A stretch of DNA of 64,000 nt, from positions 291,066 to 355,065 of the forward strand of contig NZ_JABBFW010000004.1 of assembly GCF_012927045.1 (NCBI RefSeq), given 5' to 3'. The translations under genes were made by a program, and so were the position numbers. Shown piece after piece: positions 35,339 to 44,125 of this stretch (position 1 is the first letter of the stretch; each line of letters begins with the position of its first letter). The notes beneath the pieces were generated by a model. It was not told the DNA's origin. It ran no database searches and saw nothing but the letters and a program-made list of their open reading frames with translations. Source of the DNA: Azohydromonas caseinilytica. Its GTDB lineage: Bacteria > Pseudomonadota > Gammaproteobacteria > Burkholderiales > Burkholderiaceae_C.

Positions 35339-36481
35339 TCAGAAGAAGCCGAAGCCGAAGTCCTCGTCCCGCAGGCGCTGCCGCTCGTGGCGGAGCCAGC
35401 GCTTGGCCAGCGCCTTGTCCTCCAGCATGCGCAGCTCCAGCGCCATCTGCTCCAACTCCGCGCGCAGGGCCCTGGCCTGCGTCTCCAGGATTTTGCCCAG
35501 CCGTTGCGGGTCGGTGCCGAAACGGGGCTCCAGGCCGAATTCGAAGCGGAACGCGCTTTCCACCCGCGCGCACTCGCCGTTGATCTCGCTGAGCTGCTCG
35601 GCCAGCACCTTGTTGTAGTGCTTCAGGCGCTGCGGATCGGCCTGGGCGATGTGGCCGGCGTCGATCTGCTCCACCTGCAACTGCAGCTCCAGCAGGGTGA
35701 GCAGGTCGCCGCTTTGGTAGGCCTGGTTGGCCTGCTGCATCAGCGCGGTCTTGGCCGCGCGCTGCGCGGGGTCGGTTTCACGGTCCGGGTGCAGCGCGCT
35801 GGCGAGCTTGCGGAACACCTCGCGCAGCGACTGCGTGGCCTGCCGCGCCTGGGCTTCGGCCTGGGCCTCGCGCTTGCGCTGCGCGGCGCGCCTGCGGCGC
35901 GCGGAGGGGGTTTCCGGCTCAGGCTCGGGCTGCGCCTCCCGGAAATCCTCGGCCTCCTCATCCGGCGCCTGCTCGCTGAAGCCCCGCTGCACGCGCTCGA
36001 ACACGTCCGCCTCGGTGTGGATGCCCTCGTCGTCGCCCAGGTCCAGCCCGGTCAGCGCCTCGGCCGCGTTCTTGAGGGCCAGCGCCATTTCCTGCTGCTC
36101 GGTGTCGAAGTCGATGTCCGAGTGCTTGTCGTAGAGCGCCTTCAGCGCCGGGTCCGCGTCGCCGCCGTCAAGCAGGCGGCGCACGGTTTCGCGCACCAGG
36201 GCGGCGAGCGTGTCGCGCTCGGTCTTGGTCCAGCCCGGCCGGTCCAGCCGTTCGTCCAGCGCGAAGGCCCGCTGCCTGTCCGCGGCGTCCAGCTCATCGA
36301 GCAGCGGCTGCACCACCTGCGCATGCGAGTGCCGGTAGGCGGCGATGGCCTCGGGCCAGGCCGCCAGCGTCTGCCGCGCCTGCTCGATCTGGCGGATGAG
36401 GTTGTTGAACCGCTTCTGCTGCGGCGTCAGCGCCGGCCCGTCGGGGCTGGCGGCCACTTGCAGGGCACTGGTACGGGACAT
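35339..36481 (-). CDS. J-domain protein (DnaJ-like co-chaperone)
   Basis: 380 residues. The N-terminal half (~20-160) is helical and charged, then a low-complexity Glu/Pro and Arg/Ala-rich hinge (~170-215), followed by a J-domain (~216-270) with the essential HPD at 231-233 (FRKLASALHPDRETD). The C-terminal third is long helices, ending in RDEDFGFGFF. The placement of the J-domain in the middle and the lack of G/F and zinc-finger regions make it a type C-like J-protein that would stimulate DnaK ATPase on a special client. Similar genes occur in Burkholderiales, annotated simply as DnaJ. It is inserted between ribF and ileS on the same strand, 29 nt after ribF. Confidence 0.82.
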   Translation of the reverse strand: MSRTSALQVAASPDGPALTPQQKRFNNLIRQIEQARQTLAAWPEAIAAYRHSHAQVVQPLLDELDAADRQRAFALDERLDRPGWTKTERDTLAALVRETVRRLLDGGDADPALKALYDKHSDIDFDTEQQEMALALKNAAEALTGLDLGDDEGIHTEADVFERVQRGFSEQAPDEEAEDFREAQPEPEPETPSARRRRAAQRKREAQAEAQARQATQSLREVFRKLASALHPDRETDPAQRAAKTALMQQANQAYQSGDLLTLLELQLQVEQIDAGHIAQADPQRLKHYNKVLAEQLSEINGECARVESAFRFEFGLEPRFGTDPQRLGKILETQARALRAELEQMALELRMLEDKALAKRWLRHERQRLRDEDFGFGFF

Positions 36482-36510
36482 GGATCAGGCGCCTTCGGTG
36501 AGCCAGTAGC

Positions 36511-37473
36511 TCAGGGCGCCGGATGCGCCGCGAACCAGGCGCGCGCGTCGGCCTCGTCCTGGGCGATGCCCGCGCGCAGCGCCTCCAGCGAGGGATAGCG
36601 GCGCTCGTCGTGCAGCTTGTGCAGCAGCTCCACGCTGATGCGGCGCCCGTAGCCGGCGTCCGGGCCCAGCGGCCACTCCAGGCAGTGCGTCTCCAGCAAC
36701 ACGCGGCCGGCGTCCTCCACGGTGGGCCGCACGCCCAGGCTGGCGACGCCGGGCAGGGGCTGGTCGGCCAAGCCGTGCACGCGCACCACGAAGATGCCCA
36801 TGGCCGCCGGCTTGGGATGGTCGAAGCGCAGGTTGAGCGTGCGGAAGCCCAGGTCGCGGCCGAGCTTGCGGCCATGCAGCACGTGGCCGCTGATGCTGTA
36901 GGGGCGGCCCAGCAGCGTGGCGGCATGTTCCATGTCGCCCGCGGCCAGCGCCTCGCGCACCGCGGAGCTGGAGACGCGCAGCCCGTGCACCTCGTAGCTG
37001 AGCATGCGCGCCACGTCGAAGCCGGCGGCCTCGCCCGCGGCGTCCAGCGTCTCGTAGTTGCCGGCGCGCCGCGCGCCGTAGCAGAAGTCGTCGCCCACCA
37101 GCACGTAGCGCGCGCCCAGGCCCCGTACCAGCACCTCGTCCACGAAGGCCTGCGGCGACTGCGTGGCCAGGCGCTGGTCGAAGCGCAGGACCACCGCCTG
37201 GTCGATGCCGCAGCGCTCCAGCTCGGTGAGCTTGTCGCGCAGCGTGGCGATGCGCGCGGGCGCCAGCTCCGGCTGGCCGGCGCGCCGGGCGAAGAAGTCG
37301 CGCGGGTGCGGCTCGAAGCTCAGCACGCAGCTGGGCAGCCCGCGGTGCCGGGCCTCGTTGGTCAGCAGCGCCAGCATGGCCTGGTGGCCGCGATGGACGC
37401 CGTCGAAATTGCCGATGGTGAGCGCGCAGGCGCTCGCAATGCCGGGATGGTGAAAACCGCGGAAGACGCGCAT
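36511..37473 (-). CDS. ribF: Bifunctional riboflavin kinase / FAD synthetase
   Basis: 320 residues from ATG 37473 (an upstream in-frame extension to 37575 has no conserved sequence). The N-terminal FMN adenylyltransferase domain has GNFDGVHRGHQ (~21-31) and the HxGH-type fold with SSSAVREAL; the C-terminal flavokinase domain has GHVLHGRKLGRDLGFRTLNL and ends in HDERRYPSLEALRAGIAQDE. It makes FMN and FAD from riboflavin in the cytosol. In many proteobacteria it neighbours ileS and lspA, as here apart from the J-domain gene between them. Confidence 0.96.
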   Translation of the reverse strand: MRVFRGFHHPGIASACALTIGNFDGVHRGHQAMLALLTNEARHRGLPSCVLSFEPHPRDFFARRAGQPELAPARIATLRDKLTELERCGIDQAVVLRFDQRLATQSPQAFVDEVLVRGLGARYVLVGDDFCYGARRAGNYETLDAAGEAAGFDVARMLSYEVHGLRVSSSAVREALAAGDMEHAATLLGRPYSISGHVLHGRKLGRDLGFRTLNLRFDHPKPAAMGIFVVRVHGLADQPLPGVASLGVRPTVEDAGRVLLETHCLEWPLGPDAGYGRRISVELLHKLHDERRYPSLEALRAGIAQDEADARAWFAAHPAP

Positions 37474-37601
37474 GGCCCGATTATCACGGCCCGGCCCGGC
37501 CCGCCCCCGCGGCGCCAGGGCCATGCCTTGCATCAAGCAAGCGCACAAGCGTGGCGTAGCGCCGACGTGGCTCATGCGCTTCCCGCATAAGCTGCCGCCC
37601 C

Positions 37602-38798
37602 ATGGCCTCGACCCCGACCTTGCTTGCCGCCGCCGAAGCGCCCGTGCCGCGGCGCATCCTGCCCGTGATCACCGTGTCGCAGTTCGCCGGCACGTCCTTG
37701 TGGTTCGCCGTCAATGCCGTGATGCCGGAGCTGCAGCGCGAGCTGGGCCTGCCGGCGTCCGCCGTGGGCAGCCTCACTTCTGCGGTGCAGCTGGGCTTCA
37801 TCGCCGGCACGCTGGTGTTCGCGCTGCTGGCCATCGCCGACCGCTGGTCGGCGCGGGCGGTGTTCCTGCTGTGCGCGCTGGCCGGCGCGGCCTGCACGGT
37901 GCTGGCGGCCACGCTGCCGCCGTCGTGGACGCTGCTGCTGGTGCTGCGCGCGCTCACCGGCTTCTTCCTGGCCGGCATCTACCCGGTGGGCATGAAGATT
38001 GCGGCCAGCTGGTACACGCGCGGGCTGGGCAACGCGCTGGGGCTGATGGTGGGCGCGCTGATGCTGGGCACGGCCGCGCCGCACGCGCTGCGCGCCCTGG
38101 GTACGCACTGGCCCTGGCAGCAGGTGATGTGGGCGGTGGCGGCGCTGGCCGCCGCGGGCGGGCTGCTGCTGTACGCGCTGGTGCCCGACGGCCCCGGCGC
38201 ACGCAAGCCGGCCGGGCTGCACTTCACCGGGCTGGCCTGTATCTGGCGCGACGCGAAGGTGCGGGCTTCGGTCGGCGGCTACTTCGGTCACATGTGGGAG
38301 CTCTACACCTTCTGGGTGCTGGTGCCGGCCATCGTCGGCACGCGGCTGGCGGGCAGTGCCCAGTCCTGGGGCTCGTTTGCCGTGATCGGCCTGGGCGCGG
38401 TCGGCTCGGTGCTGGGCGGGCTGGCGGTGCGGCGCGTGGGCAGCGCGCGGGTGGCCGGCTTCTTCATCGCCGGCAGCGGCGCGTGCTGCCTGCTGGCGCC
38501 CTGGGCGCTGCACGCCGGCGACGTGGTGTTCGCGCTGTGGCTGCTGGCCTGGGGTTTCACCGTCTCGCCGGACTCGCCCCAGTTCTCGGCGCTCACCGCG
38601 CTCAACGCCCCGCGCGAGGCCGTGGGCAGCGTGCTGACGCTGGTGAACTGCATCGGCTTCTCCATCTCGGTGCTGAGCATCGAGCTGTTCGTGCGGCTGG
38701 CGCAGACGCTGCCGCTGGAGCGGCTGCTGCCCTGGCTGGGGCTGGGGCCGGTGGTGGGGTTGGTGCTGCTGCGGCCGTTGCTGAAGAGCAGGGCCTGA
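37602..38798 (+). CDS. MFS transporter
   Basis: 398 residues with about twelve hydrophobic segments in two six-helix halves. The first helix is QFAGTSLWFAVNAVM, the helix 2-3 loop is ADRWSARAVF (MFS A-motif variant), and GIYPVGMKIAASWYTRGLGN is a recognisable block of the 'nitrate/sugar phosphate-like' YbfB/CynX-type MFS group; helix 7 begins near FGHMWELYTFWVLVP. It is a secondary transporter of the inner membrane; substrate unknown. It is divergent from ribF across 128 bp. Confidence 0.86.
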   Translation: MASTPTLLAAAEAPVPRRILPVITVSQFAGTSLWFAVNAVMPELQRELGLPASAVGSLTSAVQLGFIAGTLVFALLAIADRWSARAVFLLCALAGAACTVLAATLPPSWTLLLVLRALTGFFLAGIYPVGMKIAASWYTRGLGNALGLMVGALMLGTAAPHALRALGTHWPWQQVMWAVAALAAAGGLLLYALVPDGPGARKPAGLHFTGLACIWRDAKVRASVGGYFGHMWELYTFWVLVPAIVGTRLAGSAQSWGSFAVIGLGAVGSVLGGLAVRRVGSARVAGFFIAGSGACCLLAPWALHAGDVVFALWLLAWGFTVSPDSPQFSALTALNAPREAVGSVLTLVNCIGFSISVLSIELFVRLAQTLPLERLLPWLGLGPVVGLVLLRPLLKSRA

Positions 38799-38879
38799 GC
38801 GCCGTTCCGGCCTTGGCTTCGCGCCGAAATCGCGGCACGGTGCCCAGGCCCGTGGCTGGGCGTTGAAAGGAGCAGACAG

Positions 38880-39440
38880 ATGGCAACCCGCAAATCCGGC
38901 ACATCCGGCAAATCCACCGCGCGGCCCGTGGGCGGCCCGGCGCATCTCTACACCCTGGAGGTGTTCCTCATCAGCGGGCCCATCCAGGACAGCTTCCTGG
39001 AAAAGAACGAGGTCATCTCCCGCACCCTCCAGATCCGCGGCGACCAGACGCTGCAAGCGCTGCACCAGGCCATCTTCGAGGCCTTCGACCGGGACGACGA
39101 GCACATGTACGAGTTCCAGGTCGGCGGCAAGGGCCCCATGGACCCCAAGGCCCGGCGTTACGTCCTGTCCCTGGCGATGGACAACGATCCCGGCCCCGGC
39201 AAGCCGGCCGGCGACGTGGAGCGCACCACGGTCGGCGCCCTGGGCCTGAAGCTCGACGACGCCTTCGGCTACTGGTTCGACTTCGGCGACGACTGGTGGC
39301 ACCAGATCAACGTGGTCGGCCTGGACGAGAAGCCCGGTGACGGTCCCTATCCCCGGGTGATCCAGCGCGTCGGCGACAGCCCGCCGCAGTACGCGGATTG
39401 GGATGAGGAGGACGAAGACGAGGACGGCGAAGGTCGCTGA
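38880..39440 (+). CDS. Plasmid pRiA4b ORF3-like protein
   Basis: 186 residues; AAGGAG is placed 8 nt before ATG 38880. It contains the PRiA4_ORF3 domain (~22-180): YTLEVFLISGPIQDSF, a FDRDDEHMYEF segment, and the signature YWFDFGDDWWHQINV near residue 125-140, then a very acidic tail (DEEDEDEDGEG). The family is widespread, often on mobile elements or plasmids, and of unknown biochemical function. It ends 1 nt from the end of the convergent hydrolase gene, so transcription must be terminated within one or other gene. Confidence 0.85.
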   Translation: MATRKSGTSGKSTARPVGGPAHLYTLEVFLISGPIQDSFLEKNEVISRTLQIRGDQTLQALHQAIFEAFDRDDEHMYEFQVGGKGPMDPKARRYVLSLAMDNDPGPGKPAGDVERTTVGALGLKLDDAFGYWFDFGDDWWHQINVVGLDEKPGDGPYPRVIQRVGDSPPQYADWDEEDEDEDGEGR

Positions 39441-39441
39441 C

Positions 39442-40380
39442 TCAGGGACGGAAGCACGCCCCCGGCCAGCGCCCACCCTCGCGCGCCAGCCGCTCCAGCC
39501 AGGCCCAAACACTCTGCAGATGGTCGCGCCCGGACGCGCGCAGCTCGTGGTCCGCATCGGGAAAGGCCAGCGCGCAGTAGCCCCCGGCGCGGTGCCGGGC
39601 CGCGTCGGCGAACTCGGCGTAGGCCTGCGGCGGCATCAGCGCGTCGCGGCCGCCCCAGGCGTGCAGCAGCGGGCGCGGGTCGGTGAGCAGCGGCTGGCGC
39701 AGCCGCCAGTGGCGCAGGTCGCGCCAGTAGCGCAGGTGCCGGCCGTGCTGCACGGCGTCCGGCGGGTCTGAAGCCTCGGCCTGGGCCATCAGCGCACCCC
39801 AGGCGGCGGAAGCGTCCAGGCGCTCGGCCTGCAGCCGCCCGGCCACGGCCGGGTCCAGCCCGGCATGGCCGGCCATCACCAGCAGCGTCGCTTCGGGAAA
39901 CGCCGCCGCCAGCCCGGGCAGCAATTCGGCGCCTTCGGACAGCCCCGCCAGCACCAGCGGCAGCGGTGCGGGCTGACGCTGCAGCGCCTGCGCCGCGAGC
40001 TGGCGTGCCCGATCCAGCCAGGCGCCCAGGCGGTCGGAGCGGATGAAAGCCTCGGGGCAGGGCGACCCGGCCGTGCCCGGCCCAGGGGCCGGAAGGAGAT
40101 GGGGCTTCTGCAGCAGCAGCACCTCGGCATGCAGCAGCCCGGCGGCGAGCCGGTCGGCCGAGGGAGCGAGGGAGTGGCAGCCCGAGCCCGGCACCAGCAG
40201 CACGCGGTAGCGCGCGGGCGGCAGCAGGGCCGGGCGGGCCAGTACCTGGCCGAGGTCCGGCTGCCCATGCAGCACGGTGAAGCGCGGCGCCTCCTGTGCG
40301 GTGGCAGCGCCGGGCGGCAGCGCGGCCAGGGCCAGCGCCGCCAGCAGCCGCCGCGCACGGCGGCGCAGCGGCTGGGGCAT
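39442..40380 (-). CDS. Exported alpha/beta-hydrolase
   Basis: 312 residues. An N-terminal Arg-rich signal (RRRARRLLAALALAALPPGAATAQ) suggests Sec or possibly Tat export. The hydrolase core shows the nucleophile elbow GLSEG, a late Asp in WGGRDALM and the catalytic-His region FPDADHELR, spaced as expected for an alpha/beta-hydrolase. Substrate unknown; esterase or peptidase activity is possible. It starts 1 nt after the stop of the CsgG-like gene, so it is probably the last gene of the LpoB-type envelope operon, or only carried along with it. Confidence 0.78.
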   Translation of the reverse strand: MPQPLRRRARRLLAALALAALPPGAATAQEAPRFTVLHGQPDLGQVLARPALLPPARYRVLLVPGSGCHSLAPSADRLAAGLLHAEVLLLQKPHLLPAPGPGTAGSPCPEAFIRSDRLGAWLDRARQLAAQALQRQPAPLPLVLAGLSEGAELLPGLAAAFPEATLLVMAGHAGLDPAVAGRLQAERLDASAAWGALMAQAEASDPPDAVQHGRHLRYWRDLRHWRLRQPLLTDPRPLLHAWGGRDALMPPQAYAEFADAARHRAGGYCALAFPDADHELRASGRDHLQSVWAWLERLAREGGRWPGACFRP

Positions 40381-40381
40381 G

Positions 40382-41251
40382 TCAGCGCAGCACCGTCACC
40401 GGCTCGCTGTTGCGCACCGGCACGGCCGGCGGCACCGTGCCCGGGGGCAGGGGCTGCAGGTCGGCGCCGGGGCGCAGCTGGCGCGACAGGCCCGGCTCGG
40501 CCAGGCCGATCTGCTCCGAGAACTGGCTGAACACGTTGCCCGCCAGCGAGCGCGAGGCGTCGCGGATCACCTGGCCGCGGTTGGGCGGCAGGATGTCGCC
40601 GCGGCTGGACAGCAGCTTGGTGTCCGAGCCCGCGCCCTGCGCCGAGAACGAGGCCTTGATCTCCTGCGTGCGCGTGTGGATCAGCGAGAAGTCCGCCACC
40701 ACGTCCAGCGTGAAGACGTGGCTGGCGTTGCTCGTGCCCTGGATCGGCGAGAGCGAGTCGCGGAACTGCAGGCTGGTGAGCGTGCCGAACAGCACGTAGT
40801 CCGCGCCGGCGAACTCGCCCTTGCGGATGCGCGCCACGATGTCGTGCACCTGCGGCTGGCGCACCGGCTTGGCCATCTGGCCGGTCTGCAGCTGGTTGAG
40901 CACCTGCTCGGCCTTGGTCGGCTGGGGCTCGCCCGCGTCGAAGGCCTTGGCCTGCACCAGGCGGAAGGTGGTGCCGCGCAGCAGCGCGCTGCGGATGTCG
41001 TTGGAGAACGAGCCCAGCTCGCGCTGCTGCACGTAGCTGTAGCGGCCGGCCACGTAGGCGCCGCTGCTCTGCCCGGTGGCCGCCACCGAGGTGGCGTTGG
41101 CATTGAGCGTGCTGCGCTGCTGGTGTGTGCCGGCCTCGAAGTACTCGGCCACTTCCTGGGTGTAGGCCAGGTCGGTGACGGCGATGCGCGGCTGCGCCAG
41201 CGCGCTGCCGCAGGCCAGCGCCAGGGCCGCGCTGTACAGGATGCGTTTCAT
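40382..41251 (-). CDS. CsgG/LpoB-fold periplasmic protein
   Basis: 289 residues from ATG 41251, the start of a clear Sec signal (MKRILYSAALALACGSALA). The mature part begins PRIAVTDLAYTQEV, then a helix and GSFSNDIRSALLRGTTFRLV, ADYVLFGTLTSLQFRD and VVADFSLIHTRTQEIKASFS: the strand order and spacing of CsgG/LpoB-like (DUF799/TolB_N-like) anticodon-binding-like folds. No lipobox Cys is found after the signal. It lies 46 nt downstream of lpoB, within an operon of LpoB, DUF1425 and COG3014-type proteins. A role in envelope or peptidoglycan synthase control is suggested only by this company. Confidence 0.72.
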   Translation of the reverse strand: MKRILYSAALALACGSALAQPRIAVTDLAYTQEVAEYFEAGTHQQRSTLNANATSVAATGQSSGAYVAGRYSYVQQRELGSFSNDIRSALLRGTTFRLVQAKAFDAGEPQPTKAEQVLNQLQTGQMAKPVRQPQVHDIVARIRKGEFAGADYVLFGTLTSLQFRDSLSPIQGTSNASHVFTLDVVADFSLIHTRTQEIKASFSAQGAGSDTKLLSSRGDILPPNRGQVIRDASRSLAGNVFSQFSEQIGLAEPGLSRQLRPGADLQPLPPGTVPPAVPVRNSEPVTVLR

Positions 41252-41297
41252 CAGGAGGGTGCTCCCCGGGTCGGAAGGGAAAGGCGGTGGGCGCGGC

Positions 41298-41924
41298 TCA
41301 GCGCTTGGTGGTCTTGCGGATTTCCTTCTCGTCCTGCCACTCAATGGTGCCCTCCTGCACGTCGAAGAGCTTGAGCGTGAACTTGTAGTAGACGTCCTTG
41401 GTGGCGGCGTTCTGCTTGACGATGCTGGTGAGCTCGCCCTCGACGCTGTACTTGGCCGCCGTCATCTGCCCGACCTTGGCGGTGGTGTTCTGCTTGTACA
41501 GGCCGCTCTGGTTCTGGCGCGTGAGCTCGTCCACGCCGGCCTGCATCTCCTGGATCGAGCGCGTGAAGCGCACCTTGCCCGACTTGACCAGCGCGGTCTG
41601 GATCGAGTTCATGACGTTGGTGGTGTCGATGTACTCGCTGGTCTTGTTCTTGACGGTGGAGATCGTCACCGTGGGGCGGCCCTGGAAGATGCCCGCCTCC
41701 AGCAGGCTGCCGGTCATCTTCTCCGCGATCATCTGCAGGTCGGTGGAGCCGAACTCGTTGGTGACGAGCTCGACGGACTTGGCGTCGCCGTAGTTGGTGG
41801 TCTGGCGGTCGAAGCGCACCACGGGCGAGGACACGGTGTTGCAGCCGGCGGCGGCCAGCAGCGTGGCGGCGGCCAGCGTCCACAGGGGCAGGCGGCGCGC
41901 GGCGGTGAGGGCGGAAGCTTTCAT
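41298..41924 (-). CDS. lpoB: LpoB-like penicillin-binding-protein activator lipoprotein
   Basis: 208 residues from ATG 41924. A signal peptide ends in the lipobox LAAAGC (Cys ~28), so it is an LspA substrate tethered to a membrane. The mature domain matches LpoB: STDLQMIAEKMTGSLLEAGI, the long strand KYSVEGELTSIVKQ and DVYYKFTLKLFDVQEGTIEW near the end. In enterobacteria LpoB reaches through the peptidoglycan to activate PBP1B; here the disordered linker before the folded domain is very short. Neighbours are DUF1425 (YcfL-like, as in E. coli ycfL-lpoB), COG3014 and a CsgG-like protein, all one transcription unit. Confidence 0.86.
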   Translation of the reverse strand: MKASALTAARRLPLWTLAAATLLAAAGCNTVSSPVVRFDRQTTNYGDAKSVELVTNEFGSTDLQMIAEKMTGSLLEAGIFQGRPTVTISTVKNKTSEYIDTTNVMNSIQTALVKSGKVRFTRSIQEMQAGVDELTRQNQSGLYKQNTTAKVGQMTAAKYSVEGELTSIVKQNAATKDVYYKFTLKLFDVQEGTIEWQDEKEIRKTTKR

Positions 41925-41953
41925 GGATCGTTGGGGAGCGGGACTGAAGGGGC

Positions 41954-42346
41954 TCATTCGACGTTGAACTCGATGCGGAAGTCGGCGGCGGCGGGCGAGG
42001 GCGCCACGGCCTTGACGGGCTGCAGCTGCTGGCCCAGCAGCGACAGCTGCTTCCAGCCTTCGCCGTCGCCGACCTGCATGCCGCCGCCGTCGAGCCAGCG
42101 GAAGCGGTAGTAGACGAAGCGGTCGCGCCGCTCGGGGTTCTGGAAGTCGGCCTCGACCACCAGCATGTCGTTGCGCCGGGCCATGCGGATCTCGGCCACG
42201 CGCACGCTCTTGAGGTCGCCGCGCGTGGCCAGCTTGGACAGGATCGCGGGCGACATGCCCTGGGCATCGGACTGGGCCACGGCGGGCAGCGCCGCCGTCA
42301 GCAAAAGCGCGGCACACAGGCCGGCCGCGCGCAGTGCGTGGATCAT
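41954..42346 (-). CDS. DUF1425 (YcfL-like) periplasmic protein
   Basis: 130 residues. A Sec signal (MIHALRAAGLCAALLLTAALPAVAQ, first part shown to ~25) is followed by a single beta-sandwich domain with VVEADFQNPERRDRFVYYRF and WLDGGGMQVGDGEGWKQL, the pattern of DUF1425/YcfL. E. coli YcfL is a lipoprotein; here the signal ends AVAQ and no lipobox is seen. It sits between the COG3014-like gene and lpoB with gaps of 28 and 29 nt. Function unknown; partner of LpoB by conserved neighbourhood. Confidence 0.82.
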   Translation of the reverse strand: MIHALRAAGLCAALLLTAALPAVAQSDAQGMSPAILSKLATRGDLKSVRVAEIRMARRNDMLVVEADFQNPERRDRFVYYRFRWLDGGGMQVGDGEGWKQLSLLGQQLQPVKAVAPSPAAADFRIEFNVE

Positions 42347-42374
42347 GGGTTTCCTTGGACTAAAGAGAAGAGGT

Positions 42375-43952
42375 TCAGTCCGGCGAGGGGCCCGAGCGCT
42401 GGGCCGCCGGAGCGGCGGGCGTCGCGGCGGGCGCCGGGGCCGGCTGGGCGGCGGGAGCGGGCTTCGCCGCCGCCTTGGGCGCCGGCCTGGCCTGCGAGCG
42501 GGTGCCGCGCGCGTCCTTGGGCGTCGCCGACACCGGCACGGCGGCCGCGGCCGGCACTGGCACGGCCTGCGCCGGCGGCAGCTGGCCGAAGCTGGCGACC
42601 TGGCCCACGCTCACCGCCGCGCCCTGCACCGACACCGGCACCAGCGCGTACTGACCCGAGACCTTCACCGTGGCGCCCGAGTCGCGGCCGTCGACGAGCA
42701 GCCGGTGCTCGCCCTCGGGCAGGTAGCCGCGGGCCACCGAGACCACGCCCGGCAGCGTGCGCCACATGCGGTCGTCGGCCTGCTCGGTGGCGACGGCGGC
42801 GACCGCAGCCAGCGCGCCCAGCAGCACGCCGCCGCGCTTTTGCGCCTCGTTCTGCATCACGCCCTTGGCCAGGGCGCGCGTGACGCCGCGCAGCACCGTG
42901 CCGGGCATCTCGTCGGCCAGCGCGCGCCGGGCCATCAGGTTCATGTCCACCACCGTGGCGGGCTTGAGCGCGGCCTCGCCCACGCCCAGCTCCGCCGGGC
43001 CCGGCTGGCGCGCGGCCTCGATGACGGGGTAGGACACGCTCACGGTGTTGATGCGCCCGGCGATGGGCACCGGCACGGTGAAGCCTTTGGGCTTGCGCGC
43101 CGGCGCCTCGCCTGACTCGATGACGAACAGCACGTCCGTCATGCGCTGCTTGCGCCGGTGCGTGAAGCTCGTGCGCTTGTCCAGGCCGGCGAGGCCTTCC
43201 TCCAGCAGCGGCGTGTCGGGCTGCAGCTCGGCGGCCTTGCGGTAGCCCGGCGCGGCCAGGCCGGGCTCGTTGAGCACCTCGTACAGGAAGCCGGCCAGGT
43301 AGTGGCTCAGCGCGTTCTGGTAGCCGTTCTTGAGCTTGAGCACGTCGGGGTCGTTGAGCGACTCCACCGGGTAGCCGTCGAGCGTCTTGAAGCTGGTCTG
43401 CGCGCCCTTGCTCTTGGCCTCCTCCTCGGCGGCGGCCAGGTCCTTGGCGCGGAACTCGGCGATGACGGCCTCGCGCTCGTGGGTGCGCTTGATGTCCACG
43501 CGCGCGCTGTCCCAGTCACTGAGCGCGATGCGGTTGAGCGCCAGCCGCGTGGTGAGCCAGACCTTCTCGTAGTCCTGGCCCTCGTAGGGCTTGAGCCGTT
43601 CGCTGATCAGCGCCGCGCCGACGTTGCCCAGCAGCTTGGACGGATCGGTCTTGGCCGTGTTCTCCCACTCGGCAACCTTGGCATCGGCCTGCAGCCAGGC
43701 GGCGGTGCTGTCCTGGTAGCGGCGGTCCTGGCGCAGCAGCTCGCCGCGCTCCAGGTTGTAGAGCAGGGCCGCGCGCGCCTCGTCGCTGGTGGCCGAGGCT
43801 TCCAGCTCCTTCAGCGCCGCCGCCGGTCCGCCCGCGCGCTGCGCGCTCTGCACCTTGCCGGCCAGCTCGTCATGGCTCTTCATCGCCGCGCAGCCCGTCA
43901 GCAGCGCCACCATCAGGACGCTCAGCCCTGAAACCCGGGTTCTTCCCCCCAT
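42375..43952 (-). CDS. COG3014-type TPR-like outer-membrane lipoprotein
   Basis: 525 residues from ATG 43952, with AGGAGG 6 nt upstream. The signal ends in LLTGC (lipobox). The first half (~30-260) is helical and TPR-like (ALLYNLERGELLRQDRRYQD, NALSHYLAGFLYEVLNEPGL), the middle has beta character (FTVPVPIAGRINTVSVSYPV, LVDGRDSGATVKVSG), and the last ~75 residues are a low-complexity Pro/Ala tail. COG3014 proteins are uncharacterised and occur with YcfL/LpoB-like genes in several proteobacteria. First gene of the four- or five-gene operon; a sigma-70-like promoter lies just upstream. Confidence 0.8.
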   Translation of the reverse strand: MGGRTRVSGLSVLMVALLTGCAAMKSHDELAGKVQSAQRAGGPAAALKELEASATSDEARAALLYNLERGELLRQDRRYQDSTAAWLQADAKVAEWENTAKTDPSKLLGNVGAALISERLKPYEGQDYEKVWLTTRLALNRIALSDWDSARVDIKRTHEREAVIAEFRAKDLAAAEEEAKSKGAQTSFKTLDGYPVESLNDPDVLKLKNGYQNALSHYLAGFLYEVLNEPGLAAPGYRKAAELQPDTPLLEEGLAGLDKRTSFTHRRKQRMTDVLFVIESGEAPARKPKGFTVPVPIAGRINTVSVSYPVIEAARQPGPAELGVGEAALKPATVVDMNLMARRALADEMPGTVLRGVTRALAKGVMQNEAQKRGGVLLGALAAVAAVATEQADDRMWRTLPGVVSVARGYLPEGEHRLLVDGRDSGATVKVSGQYALVPVSVQGAAVSVGQVASFGQLPPAQAVPVPAAAAVPVSATPKDARGTRSQARPAPKAAAKPAPAAQPAPAPAATPAAPAAQRSGPSPD

Positions 43953-43983
43953 CGCTCGCCTCCTGTTTTTCGAACATCAACTT

Positions 43984-44012
43984 ACTTAATGAATCCAAAA
44001 GTTTCTTGACAA
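43984..44012 (-). promoter_or_regulatory. Sigma-70-like promoter of the COG3014-LpoB operon
   Basis: On the minus strand TTGTCA (44007-44012) and TTAAGT (43984-43989) are spaced by exactly 17 bp, 32 nt before the start codon, in the only AT-rich stretch of the area. Confidence 0.55.
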
Positions 44013-44125
44013 ACGTCCGATAAACAAGATTGACATTGCGTGAGATCAACAGCCTTGCACGGCCCGCTGGTCGAATGCGCCGGCTCGTTCCACGCGCCAG
44101 CCTCTCCATCGCCACGCCGACCCCG

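Noticed and set aside
33515..36598. About 1,000-codon plus-strand frame opposite ileS and the J-domain gene
   Set aside because: Runs antisense through ileS and beyond, with no domain; ileS signatures prove the minus strand.
44030..44125. Longer N-terminus of the serine hydrolase
   Set aside because: It would place the signal peptide and lipobox more than 30 residues inside the protein; start at 44126 is more sensible.
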